Position numbers and translations under genes: made by a program
Assembly (NCBI GenBank): GCA_021186555.1
Contig: JAJKFL010000013.1
Coordinates: 17,291,243 to 17,355,242, forward strand
Direction: 5' to 3'
Source: Reticulitermes speratus
Taxonomy: Eukaryota > Arthropoda > Insecta > Blattodea > Rhinotermitidae
DNA length: 64,000 nucleotides
In this document: positions 22,593-33,455 of the stretch, piece by piece
Position numbering within the stretch: position 1 is the first letter of the stretch
Layout: each line of letters starts with the position of its first letter
The notes under the pieces: generated by a model
What the model saw: only the letters and a program-made list of their open reading frames with translations
Database searches by the model: none
What the model was told of the DNA's origin: nothing

Positions 22593-25500
22593 TTCGGGCG
22601 TATCTGACAGAAGTCAAGTGCCATAGGGAGGTATAAGTTGTTTGCCTCAAACAACATTATCGTGTTCTCCGGAGTCGTGTACTTTAGGAAGCTTACAGGT
22701 TGCAGTTAGAGCAGGCTTAAAAGCGAAGGACGGAGACGCTAGGCGTTCTCCTGTGCATTTCGAAATAAGCGGAAGAGGCTGGCGTGGCGGCACGGCTTGT
22801 TTCAAGTGACAGAAGCAAAATTCTCTTGCAAAACGTTCGTGTCTGGGATCATCGGTATCTCGTCACCAAGTTAAAACGGATTCCGCGGATTTCATTTGCT
22901 TGCAGTACTGTTCGCCGTTAGTCTTTGGTGTGGAGGTACTGTTGCACATCTGAATAGCACTGCCAGAGCGATGGATGGGACGTGGCGTCGAAAGAGTGCT
23001 CCTGGCCCCCATGTCACCATGCCTAACAGCGTGTTACTTGTTTTTGCACTGCACTGTGAAGAATGTGTTTGTGCCACCGGTGGCCTACAGCGTTTCTGAA
23101 CTGGAACACGGGATGACTGTAGCAGTGGCATCAGCCACCTGGGACATGCAGGCACGGGTCACAAGAAGTGGAATGTCGTTCGAATCGGCGCTGTCGTGCA
23201 CTTCCAGGAGGGGTTTCTGTCGACTGCTTGTAGGACTTGTAGGCAAGGTGACTGAGATTGCCCGCTGGTCTGTATACTACGTATGTCCATCCCTTCAGTA
23301 ATAAGTGCCAGTTTTAATTCTTGTTCATTTTTGAAATTGTGTACTCCTTGTAATGTCGAGAAATTGTTTGGACTGGATTCGTTATAGAAATAGGGCGTTA
23401 GAATTTAGACTGGATGAACTGGATGCTTGTGATTCAGGATAAGGCCCAGTAGGGGGCTGTTGTGAACACCGTAATATGAACTTTATGAACCGGAAAATGC
23501 AGGAAATTTTTTGAGAAGGCGACCGACTGTCAGCCTCTCAAGGACTTTCATCGCGTTAGGAGGCTGCTTTCTAGCAGCCCTTCACTTCGTGACGAGTAGG
23601 CTTGTGTAATGATAATGCTGTAGAAATGTATTCGAGAGGCACTTACTTCGAATATCGGCCATTCAACCGGAAATCCATACATAATGAAGTCATAACTCAT
23701 CATTCATGATACGTTTCCATATCCGACACTTGACACTGATGTTTGAACAGCGTCGCCTAATAATCGAAGGCTCACTGTAATGCGACGCGCAGCAAAGTGA
23801 AGAAACTGTCACCAGAGTGAAGTCGTTTGGCCATCAGCTCTAAAGTGATAAATATGTACGTTTGGTTTAGCAGTGAAGGTTACACGATTTTGTCACGAGC
23901 CTTGGGTGTCTGGCTCCAATCTCGGAAATTCTTATTTTACCTTTTTATGCAGTGAGATGTATACAGACTTTTTTTTGTCGTGTAAAGCAGAGGTATAAAA
24001 CCGGTAGCACGCGAAGTTGCCAGGGAAGGAACGTTTTAATAAAGTCCAGCAGCTTTCTGTTACCGTGAGGTCGAGCTGGCGTTTCAAGATGGTCAGCATT
24101 CAGACGCCAACGTTTTCCCGCATATGTTTGGTACATTGTTGTAAAAGACTTTGACTTCAAGGAAGCAAGAATTTGTACCGTGTTTTTTTCGCCTGTGTTT
24201 AATTCCTGTAGTTGCTTAATTTGAATTGGGTATATTGAAGCACGAGCCTGGGGAGTCTGTTTTAGCCCGAAGATCGTTTTTTCACTACGTGCGCGCGCGC
24301 GTACCTTCATTAAAAGGCTGAATGTACAATTTTATTTCCATATCTGTTTGTAAAACTTGTTTTTTATGTACGTTCCATATTATTGTGTTTACCTGTTTAT
24401 ATACAGCAGTTTTTAAGGTCGTCGTCGTCTTCTTGACAAACAGTCTCTTAGAATTTTTACCGACCGTCGTCATCATCAGCCTCCTCCTCGCCATCATCAT
24501 TACCGCTGCCGCCACCCCCAAACTTGGAAGTTCTGTAATCTGCAGCATATCAGTTACACATAAACGCGACTCAGGAGTCGTTAATTGTGCGAACTCGATG
24601 GAAAAACGATGAAAGCAGCAGCCCTGAGATCGCACATACCGCGCATGGTCTGGGATCACTTCAGACGGTAACGTGTAACAGGCCGCGATCTGTGCGTTAC
24701 TTGCGGATAAGTCATCGCGTTTTATTTGCTGTCTTCCGTCTGACTGCGGATTACGTTGTTTTTACACGTCGCAAGGAGTGCGAGTCTGTACTGAGTATGT
24801 GGCTAGTGTATTTGTCTCCAGATTGTACACAAATCCTGGTTGCCAAGTGACGTAACGCTCCCTGTCGAAGTTATGTAACGGCGTACAGCGTTGCCATAGG
24901 AAGAGAGAAGGTTCGCTTCTCACAGCCGACTTCAGTCAGACAACTAATGCAGGGAAATGGTGATGGGATATCTGGTGTATTGTGGGCGGCAGATGAGAAG
25001 CCACAGGCACATGGGCCCATAGTTTGAATCCACCATTTCTACCACATTACTATTGCTGCTGCTACTACTACCACTCCTGCTGCTGACTACACCACCACCA
25101 CCTCCAGGAGGCGAAGATGATGGAGGAGGAGAAGAAGAAGAGGAAGAAATAAAGGAAGTGTTGCACCAAAACCACGTACAGTATGTTTCATCAAAGCGCT
25201 TCTGTCGTCCACTGTTAGCATCCCAAAAAATTTTTAAAGCAGTACGAAACATCTGTAGACTTATGAGATGCCATCTGCATTAGCTGAAAAATTAGTGATG
25301 GTAGGTAGCAGCCCCACAGCCCACAGATTAAGTGGCACTATCTCATTACGACGAAGAGAACTCGTGTTTTCCATAGACCACTACAACACTTGTTATACAC
25401 AGTGGATATGCACATTCAAATTTATAAATACTGCAGTCATTACAACCTAGCTAGAAGTTCCTATATTATGCCGTACACATCGGTCACACTGAAGCAGCAG

Positions 25501-26090
25501 CAGCGGCGACGGTGGTGGTGGTTTCAGTATTAACAGTTTCACACTAAGCCACTCGTGCTGCTTTATCCGTTCCTTTTTGTCTCCACCTGATGTCACCGTT
25601 CGGATATTTTCACGTTCCGAGCCGGAAGATATCGAATATAACTAACCATCAGCATGTTCCTTTTGGTGTTTATTTTTATATATACAGTGTAAGATATATT
25701 CTAGACTTACGTCCGTTCATTTCTTTGCTGATCCCTTTATAGGTTGTCGTGTATTATTTATTATGTCTTCACCCCCACACTTCCGCATAATGAAGCAAAA
25801 GAACGGTATTGATTTGAGCTTCCATTCAGCACTGACAGATCCTCTTCATTCTTGTTCTGATGTATCTCGTTGTACATGAAGAGCAAGTAAGAAGACTTCA
25901 CCAGACCAGCTGATGGGCAAGTCTCTGAAAGTTGTATAGTATTTTATTTTGACCGAACCCTCGAAACATTCGGCTTTCATTTCCGCCGCTCTCTGCAGTA
26001 TGGTCACATATAACGTTTTACACACGTGCTGTCGTGAGCTGCTTCAAACCTAATTTGGTTATCATGTTTCTTACGTTTGCTGCTTCAGTA
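22593..26090. other. Intron DNA, unassigned apart from simple repeats
   Basis: Overlapping frames on both strands at 22892-23301 have no recognisable domain. A CG dinucleotide run (GCGCGCGCGC) is at 24291-24300, and trinucleotide-rich tracts occur at 24420-24520 and 25046-25152. No exon or transposon is recognised. Confidence 0.35.
25046..25152. repeat. Mixed trinucleotide tract
   Basis: CTGCTGCTACTACTACC turns into CTCCTGCTGCTGACTAC, CACCACCACCACCTCC, then GATGATGGAGGAGGAG and AAGAAGAAGAGGAAG. One strand switches from pyrimidine-rich to purine-rich, so the two halves could partly pair (CCACCTCC with GGAGGAGG). Both strands stay open across it, which explains the homopolymeric peptides seen on translation. 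Confidence 0.7.
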
Positions 26091-26092
26091 TA

Positions 26093-26266
26093 CAGTCGAA
26101 CTCGGTTATAACGACATCGGTTTACACGTCACATCGTTTATAGCGTCAGATACTCTGTGGTACCAATTAATTCCTCCTGTTAACCACTACTCGGTTAGAA
26201 CAACACTCGTTTATAACGACACAAAATATCCAGTTCCTTGCATGACGTTATAACCAAGTTCCACTG
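26093..26266. mobile_element. pogo-like miniature element 1
   Basis: The left end is CAGTCGAACTCGGTTATAAC and the right end, reversed, is CAGTGGAACTTGGTTATAAC. The element is flanked by TA on both sides (26091-26092, 26267-26268), as expected for Tc1/mariner/pogo insertion. Internal GTTTATAACGACA and CGGTTAGAACAACACTCG are shared with the copy at 57742. It is non-coding, 174 bp. Confidence 0.85.
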
Positions 26267-26268
26267 TA

Positions 26269-27627
26269 ATTTATATTTTTATTTCCAAGCATTCCTTTAA
26301 GTTTGTCACTTTGAATACTGTATTTGTAAGCATTGTGGATGTGATCTCTCTGCTCGTTTGTTTCATGTCTCTTCAGACAAAAGTTTAGTACTGAGAAGTC
26401 GAAACAGGGCCTGTTGCATGCATGACCAATGGAGTACGACTTAATTCACTGTGTTGTCTTCTGTTAGGATGCTGGATTTTGTCACAATTCATCCGATTTC
26501 AGAAATAACTATATATAGCACGTTTCTTGAAATTGCAACATGGTATTTTGAAATTCCAAGGACGATGAATATCGAGACTAGATTGCTTTCAAGTCTGCGC
26601 TGTTTTGTTTACTGTGTTACTTACCGTTACAGGCGATTACAGTTACTTCGTTGTCTGATACCTTGTTCAGTTACTGCAGCTCAGTTGACTCGTGCCGAGA
26701 GACAGACGATATGTCTGGCGCATGACAATTTGTTACCAACACCACACGTCGCGCTAGCCTGATACCACCCCAGTTTCGTCTCCACGAGGTTTCGTGTTTA
26801 ATTGTCGGCCGAGTCCGGTTATTCTGACTTACTGTGCCAGGCACAAAACTTACATTCTAGAAGTAGCGGTTTCGAATCTTTGCCGGGCTGCTGGCTCTTG
26901 TGACAGGCGCGTGTTGTGGTTTACCTCGGGCTCGCCAGGATAACGATGGGATGATTTTTTTAACAGGGCCCTTTTAAGACATTTCTGGTACCAGTGTAAA
27001 AATACATTTTGGGGCCCTGCCTACGGGTAGCCCGGAACTGACAGTGCAGTTTGAGAAGTGTAAGAATTCACGTACTTGGCATAAAATCTGAAATAGTCAT
27101 CCTCTTAGGGGATATGCAGGTGCATGTTCAGGTGGGGTATTCATGCACCCGCATAGGTGATAACCTTGAAATGAGCGTGACATTTACAAGGTCACGGTCG
27201 TCTCCAGATTCCTATCCAGGCACCTTTCATGTTATATTTATGCGTCATTATGCAGTGTCTAACATACATAGTTGAAACACCATCTTTAAGTGACGTAAAG
27301 ATCAATCTTGAAATACTCCTGTCGTGTTTTTATCAGGTCTTCCAGGAAAATTCTGGCGTGGTACCTGAACGTAAAGAGGCCGTTTCCGTCCATATGCGTT
27401 CCAGTTCATCATTCATTATCGTATCCATCGCCACAGGCGTATGACTACGGATTTGAGTAAATGGAGTTACCCCTGTGCCTAAGTGCAACGACACGGAAGA
27501 CGTAGGGAATTGAAGTAAAGCCTCGCACTTTCGTAAGCTCGGTACACTCTCACGCTTCTGCCTGAAAAGTCTGGGGAAAGAGCAGCGGTAGGTGTCAAGT
27601 GAAGTGGTGGCATGTTTTAGCTGAAAG
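26269..27627. other. Intron DNA, nothing firmly assigned
   Basis: A possible decayed tRNA-like head (GCGGTTTCGAATCTTTGCCG) is at 26863-26882. The frame at 27333-27698 on the minus strand is unexplained. No exon is recognised. Confidence 0.35.
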
Positions 27628-27639
27628 TTTGTATAATTA

Positions 27640-28113
27640 TCAGTTATTGTCACCGTGCATTTTGATTCAGTTAGCAGTATTATAACCAACAAATGCACTT
27701 ATTGTATTTCTGTTACACTTTTACCCTACATATGTTTCGGCTGTGGTCCGGCCATCCTCAGGCGTACACTAGTAGGTTCACTTCACTGGCACTCGTTTAT
27801 TTGGTAATTATCACACGTCATCACAATGTTTTGGTTTAACTGCTACCAACGACATACTCTTTCATATCTACAATCAAAAGTATTATACCTGAAGCTTTTA
27901 GCGTAAGACGAACACAACCTGCAATTGTGAGTGAACAGAAACTACAAAAACCAAAACATTCTGATAACGTATGATAATACCAAATGAACCAGTGCCAATG
28001 AAGTGAACCTACTAGTGTACCCCTGAGGATGGCTGGGCCACAGCCGAAACATATGTAGGGTAAAAGTGTAACAGAAATTCAAAAAGTGCATTTGTTGGTT
28101 ATAATACTGCTAA
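27640..28113. mobile_element. Fold-back element with 166-bp inverted arms
   Basis: The arms are 27671-27837 and 27948-28113. The left arm starts TTAGCAGTATTATAACCAAC and the right arm ends GTTGGTTATAATACTGCTAA. Both contain CCCTACATATGTTTCGGCTG (or its complement) and CTAGTAGGTTCACTTCA, with roughly nine in ten bases matching and a loop of about 110 bases. A 12-bp direct repeat TTTGTATAATTA (27628-27639 and 28114-28125) may be the target duplication, which would add 31 bases to the left of the arm. The CCTGAGGATGGC...GCCGAAACAT motif is a recurrent end motif of insect repeats. There is no coding capacity. Confidence 0.8.
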
Positions 28114-28125
28114 TTTGTATAATTA

Positions 28126-31100
28126 ATAATTTTTGCTTATTTGTCGGTGAACCATATGTTAAGTACCTGTTATTGGCAGAAACATGATATACAAACGCGT
28201 TGTATTGGTTGTGGGTGTTTTAGTTTGTACGTGACGGCTGTGTGGTCAGTAGCAGCAGCCTGCAGGTATGCTGCAGCGTGGTGCAGCACAGATGTGTTGT
28301 GAAGTTGGACAAGTGGCTGGAGCCTATAAAATCACGAGCATTGCCTGTATTTTCGATGCCATTTCATTTGATAGCGGGATATTTCTAGGCGGCGTACCAT
28401 TGTTATGCTGTGCAAGGTAAAGACGTTGATGAAGTACTTTCACCGAAAAACATGCAGGTATTTTTTATTGTTCCCCTTTATTCCCTGGTGGTATTTTGTG
28501 AGCAGTCTGTAGGCCTGCAGTTATTCAGCTGTTGCGAATAAATTTCTCGTTACACCTTGCACAATTTCATTACTGTCACCACAAAAGCCAGCGTTTCTTG
28601 AGTGATTGTAACCGACTTTGTACACCATTCCTGTGCCTTCTTAGTGCGTAAGAGGGAATGAACGTGTTTCAGGAGCTCGTGTCTGTCACCCCGTACGCGT
28701 ATTTTCAGAACCTGCTGAACATTGGCGGTATGCGCGAAAAGGGCGGGCAGCCAATTTAATTTTGATTTGTGTCGGTCCAGTGTAACAGACCCCTCCTCTA
28801 CTTGAAGTGTAACCGAATTTTGTCTGTTTTCTTAGAAACATGTTATCTTAGAAATCCCTTTTAAAAATGTATGTCAATGAGATCTGCAGTTTTGTTTTGA
28901 ATGTATTGCATTATGGTGGATATTTTAAGGAATGCAAGGACGGGCAGTTTGTGACTACAGTGATTGGGTTTGAAGCTGTGGATGTCTGTGGTAAATGATG
29001 ATAAAGCCACTGGGATGCAGAAGTGTAAAGTATATGTGTGTAATATATTTATGCTCCATTAGAATACACTTCGACACTTGTTGAACATTTCATAGTTCCT
29101 TCATCATCAGCTCACAGGCTGGCATTTGGACCATATCCTGAACCATTGTATTCGACTTCAAAGCCTCGCAATCGGCCGCGAAAGCTAAATTTGTCGTACA
29201 TCCCTCTCACATTTAAGCATCGCTCTTCCACTCGGCTTGTTTCTCTGGACGTTTCTATCCAAAACCTGTTTCCTCCATATGTGCTACATGTCCTGACATC
29301 TTAATTATCATTTTAAAACGTAAATGTATTTTACGGCTCTATTGTATCCATAAATTAAGGCAAACTTTGTACAGTTTTGTCGGTACTTAGTAGGTACCGG
29401 TTTTTCCATTATCGTCATGTGGCGTATAGGGTTACGTCAGTTTCAGTCGCAGCTGACCAAGGCTTTTGCATTTCATATGGACTTGCGTAAGGAAGTGTGT
29501 CTTTGGTTGTTCTACAGGGTTTGGAGTGCTAGATCGATTCTCAGATTATTTAACTGTGTTGTTTCATTGAGATTTGATAACGTCAGATAAGATAGACAAG
29601 TGATCATGGATGATACGTATCGTAGGATTTGGAAGGAGGTGGTCCGTGGCAGGTTTGAAAGTACCGGAATCTGCGTGAAGAGGCCAGTAAAGGCCGCATT
29701 AATAGTTCAGTCTTAGTGATCTGTCTGAAATTCGAATCTGTTTATGATGTGTTAATTCAGCACCATCCGGCGGATTGAAAATTAAGAAACGTTTATGTGC
29801 GTTGAGTTACTAGCATTCTTATTAAGTAGATAGTTTAGACCTTTCCCATACACGAATTCCAGTTATTTTCAGTAATTCTATGCTATAGCAGATGTGTTGA
29901 TATCAACATGTAACTTGACAGATTTTTAACGAAATAAATTGTTCGATATAAGTAATTAAAAGGGCCCGTGGTTTAACCAGATTTACGCCATACTTTCTTT
30001 TAGATGGCTCGAAAGTGATCAGTAATATCGATAACGTAGTGACATTTTGATTAAGCAACGCAGACCTATTTCATTAATGCTTTCCTGGACGGGTTTAAAA
30101 CAGGCGTTTACGCGACTTCAGTCGTGTTGCTATATTAGGACGTTTCGAACGTTACTAAGCAACTTGTGCAGTAGGATTACCTTTTTTCTTTCTAGCTTGG
30201 TTGTAGTGTAGCAAGAAACGCCTGTGTACCAGGACAGGTCTTGGCTTAAGAACGCAGATCAGCAACTTTCACCGACAAACAACCAGCCAGGTAAACAAGC
30301 TAGGATATGACTTCGTATGCCAGAGTACGAAGACACGTAGCATCCAGCTCGCCAAGTGTGTGTCATTGTGCACTCTTTCCAATGCTTTTGACGCAGTATC
30401 CAGTGGGCAGGACTACCAAAGGCTCTTGGTAGCAGAGCGGCCGGACAGTTAAGCTTACCACATGCCTCCGTCTAGTGTTGAGGTCACAAATGTGTGTGAG
30501 GTGTTACCTGTACCGTCTCATAGGCCTTTATAACACATTGCTTACCCTGATGAACATTGCTTTTGATCTTTACGGCCGTGTTAATCCAAGGGATTGTTTT
30601 CATGTTTTGTTTTTCGCTGTAGTCTGCAACGCGGGGTTTCTGCGTAGCAAACATGTAGTGAGTCTTTCTGTACTCTAGTTCTCTGTCATGAAGTAGAAGG
30701 AAAGTTAAGTTCTGACGTCTTAGCTGGTATCAGTGCTGTAGATTCAGTGTGATTCCCGTGTGCCTGACCCCACGTGTGTCTCAAGAATCATAGAAAATGA
30801 GAATATTTGATGGCAGTTGTATTCCCAGTAATACTGTACCAACATTGCTTTGCGTGTTCGCCAGTGGCCACACTTTAAACAATAAATAAATGAAAACCTA
30901 AAACCCAAGTTCTCAATTCACTCGAATGTTAGTACCGTCATTTCTTGTGGGCCTGCCGTAATCGGTATACCGTCATTACTCAATTTCCAGAGCCCCATTT
31001 GTAAAGCCTACAGCAGGGCGTATGTATGTATGTATGTATGTCTATGTATGTATGTATGTATGTGTGTGCACGCATGTTCCTTCAGAAAATGATGAGCTGG

Positions 31101-32828
31101 ACCCTGGCAGAACATTTCGTTTCACGCAGTCCCGATGTTGTTACTCGCATGTTAACGTGTTTATCCACTCGCGGATTAGGCTCGATGGTTTAGCTTCGTT
31201 GTGGAACGGGGAGTGGTTTGGACACGAGTCTGTCACAGTCGGGATATCTGTTGATGTCGGTGGACAGAAATATAAGTGATCTAAAGGTATATGCCACACT
31301 TTGTTTTCGGTCATTACTGTCTGTTCACGCCACTCGCCCCTCAGCGTCACGCACGATGTTTGACAACTTCTAGGTCGTTTCTCCAGAAACTTGTTCCTAG
31401 AGTTAACATAGCCTATTTATGAATGGAATCTTTAATTCACAACTTAAAATACCGGTTCTTGTCTTGCATATTAAATATTACTACTGCATGATAGTGGCTT
31501 TAGACTTCGAAATGACAAATTAAGGTTTAGATTTCGACACACGCGGTGACCTTGAAAACTTATCACAAAAACTTTGATCTGGAAGTTGGAAAGACGTGTT
31601 TGCAGTAAACTTGAATTATTGAACTTCTAACACAGTCTAAACGGCCATGTGCTGGATTAATATAACTTTTTTTTAATGTCAAGGTGAGGAACTTGATAGA
31701 CTTCTTCGCATCTGAATCTTTAACGACATCGACATGAACGGGATTCTGATGGACAAAATATCTCCTCCTGCCTTGCCGTTGTGCTGCAGTATGCATGTGT
31801 GTGTCTGATTGCGACCCAGGAATGTTCGTACAACTCTGAATTACACTTTAAAACCACACAAATGTATTGCTAGGTTGCTGCGGTTTAATGGTAGAACCCG
31901 CCTCTGGACACAACTCTGGGCCAGTTCCATCCGCGTCCCATTCGCACAACTTGTTTTCTGGTGTCAGTATTTATGTGCAGATTTCTGTATGAATTTTATG
32001 TCTCTCACATTCTAATTACATATCCAGCCTATTCTGACTCCATGGGTTTCACCACCCTAGCAGTCCTGCACGTAATATTTCCGACACGTAATTGTCGGTT
32101 TGCTTGTTCCCTCCCAGGCCCAAATGTTTGTCGGATTGTTTGTTTTTGAAACGCATATTATTTTCATCTTCCCTTAAAGTAAGAGGCCAGTTATCACAAC
32201 CATACAAACACGTGGATTAATCGTAGTTTTATGGCCATTAGGTTTCGGAAATGGGACTGAAGGAAGACATCTGGAAGCGGAAAAAAGTCCCGAATTTTTT
32301 CTTTTCATGATTTCATGCCGAATTCTCCCGCCCTTGGCGCTTTTTGCTGAAGATTTTGGTTTCCTGAAATGGCCAGATATTCTTCATGGGACTCTGTAGG
32401 TACTTATTAATACTTTTCTTTGCTAGGCTGTAAAAGTTCTCTGGTTATTCTTACGGTTTTATCCTTGCCCACAGGTTAACTAAAATTCATCGGCATATAC
32501 GATGTGTACGTGTGTTTATGAACATACAGCCGTAGCGGCATCTTCTTTTACGTAATTTATATACCATAATTGTATACTAAGATTCAAGCAGTAAGTTACC
32601 ACGGGCTAGAATTGTGGCCTGGAATGGTCTCCGCGTTTGTTGGTGTGTCTACTGGCGGTATGTAATGACTGTAAAGGTTTCCCTGCAAATACAGGGTTCT
32701 TAATTTAGCTGACAAATATTGTTTGACACTGCTTGTTTGTTGGCCGGCTTATCTTACAGAACTTCGTTCACTCTAGATCCGCCTGTGCCCGCGCTGCCTC
32801 GGATAAGTTGTTATGCTTGTAGTATGCT
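28126..32828. other. Long intron stretch without recognised elements
   Basis: Apart from the TATG microsatellite at 31020 I see no repeat family, exon or RNA gene in this 4.7 kb. LYGRV at about 30567-30581 resembles the expected start of spen exon 2 by five residues, but no acceptor precedes it and the match stops there. Confidence 0.4.
31020..31068. repeat. TATG microsatellite
   Basis: About eleven GTAT/TATG units with one interruption (TCTA), passing into TGTGTG. Confidence 0.95.
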
Positions 32829-33197
32829 GTGGTTCTCTTACTGGAACATCGCGTGTTTCTATGTCATGCAAATGCAGAACTCAATTTCTGTATGAAGTGT
32901 CGTAAATTCAGACGAAAATTTTCCAATGCGCCTGCCCGAACGCGACAACGATTTACAGATTCTAGATTTGGAACGACACGTTCCATTCTAGACAGGAGAA
33001 CACGCAGAAGCCGCCCTAAGTAAGGGAAATTGGCGCTAGATTGGAGACAGTGCTCAGTTCACATCGCGAACAGTTGTGTGCGTTTTAAAGTTTTTTTTTA
33101 AATAATAGTAAGCAGGGGACTTTGGTGTCCACATTCGCCAGATCTGAATCCGTGCGATGTTTACTTGTGGGGCACGTTGAAGGATATAGTGTCATAG
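32829..33197 (+). pseudogene. Relic of a Tc1/mariner-type transposase
   Basis: The 5' part (32829-33020) translates to a helix-turn-helix-like segment with FRRKFSNAPARTRQRF and GTTRSILDRRTRRSRPK, the style of the N-terminal domain (DUF4817-like) found with mariner-related transposases in insects. After a gap of only about 100 bases, 33123-33194 reads WCPHSPDLNPCDVYLWGTLK and DIVS, then stops. SPDLNPCD contains the third catalytic aspartate of the DDE/D triad. The intervening catalytic core, normally hundreds of bases, is deleted, so it cannot be active. No terminal repeats were located. Family naming is from memory of these motifs. Confidence 0.75.
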
Positions 33198-33298
33198 TAC
33201 TGTGATGATCGCACTGAAGGCGATCTGTAAAAGACGAACATAAATACTTTTTAAAATCATTATAATTTTCGGAGTTTGAATAGTGTGATACTGTAAAT

Positions 33299-33447
33299 TA
33301 GGGTTGCACTCATTTTCCAAAACTGTAGGAGCCATCTCAAAATTCTAGGCGCCAGAGGTGTAACATGAAGCAAGTTCCGTACTGAGGACCCAAAATTATT
33401 GGGCACCACAGTATAAGATGCAGTCGCCCAGGATTTGTGCACCCCTG
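33299..33447 (-). mobile_element. M1 hAT-like miniature element
   Basis: It runs from TAGGGTTGCACTCATTTTCC to GGATTTGTGCACCCCTG, with AACATGAAGCAAGTTCCGTA and GGGCACCACAGTATAAGATG inside. The flanks CTGTAAAT (33291-33298) and CTGTAAAC (33448-33455) match at 7 of 8 bases. It lies 100 bases after the transposase relic, but nothing links the two. Confidence 0.88.
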
Positions 33448-33455
33448 CTGTAAAC

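Noticed and set aside
22892..23301. Overlapping frames on both strands, one with a hydrophobic N-terminus (MLAVLFAVSLWCGG)
   Set aside because: There is no downstream domain, no recognisable family, and frames are open on both strands at once, typical of chance in a CpG-rich stretch.
25053..25283. Poly-Leu/Pro/Glu frame
   Set aside because: The residues come from the trinucleotide tract read in frame; the tail has no recognised motif.
30560..30600. LYGRV in the plus frame, resembling the expected start of spen exon 2
   Set aside because: No AG acceptor stands at the required position, and the residues after Val do not continue the RRM1 sequence. Five residues can match by chance.
31022..31279. 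Cys/Met/Tyr-Val rich frame
   Set aside because: It is the TATG microsatellite read in frame.
33299..33447. M1 copy as the terminus of the adjacent transposase relic
   Set aside because: M1 has hAT-style ends and its own 8-bp duplication, whereas the relic is of Tc1/mariner type; the adjacency is coincidental.
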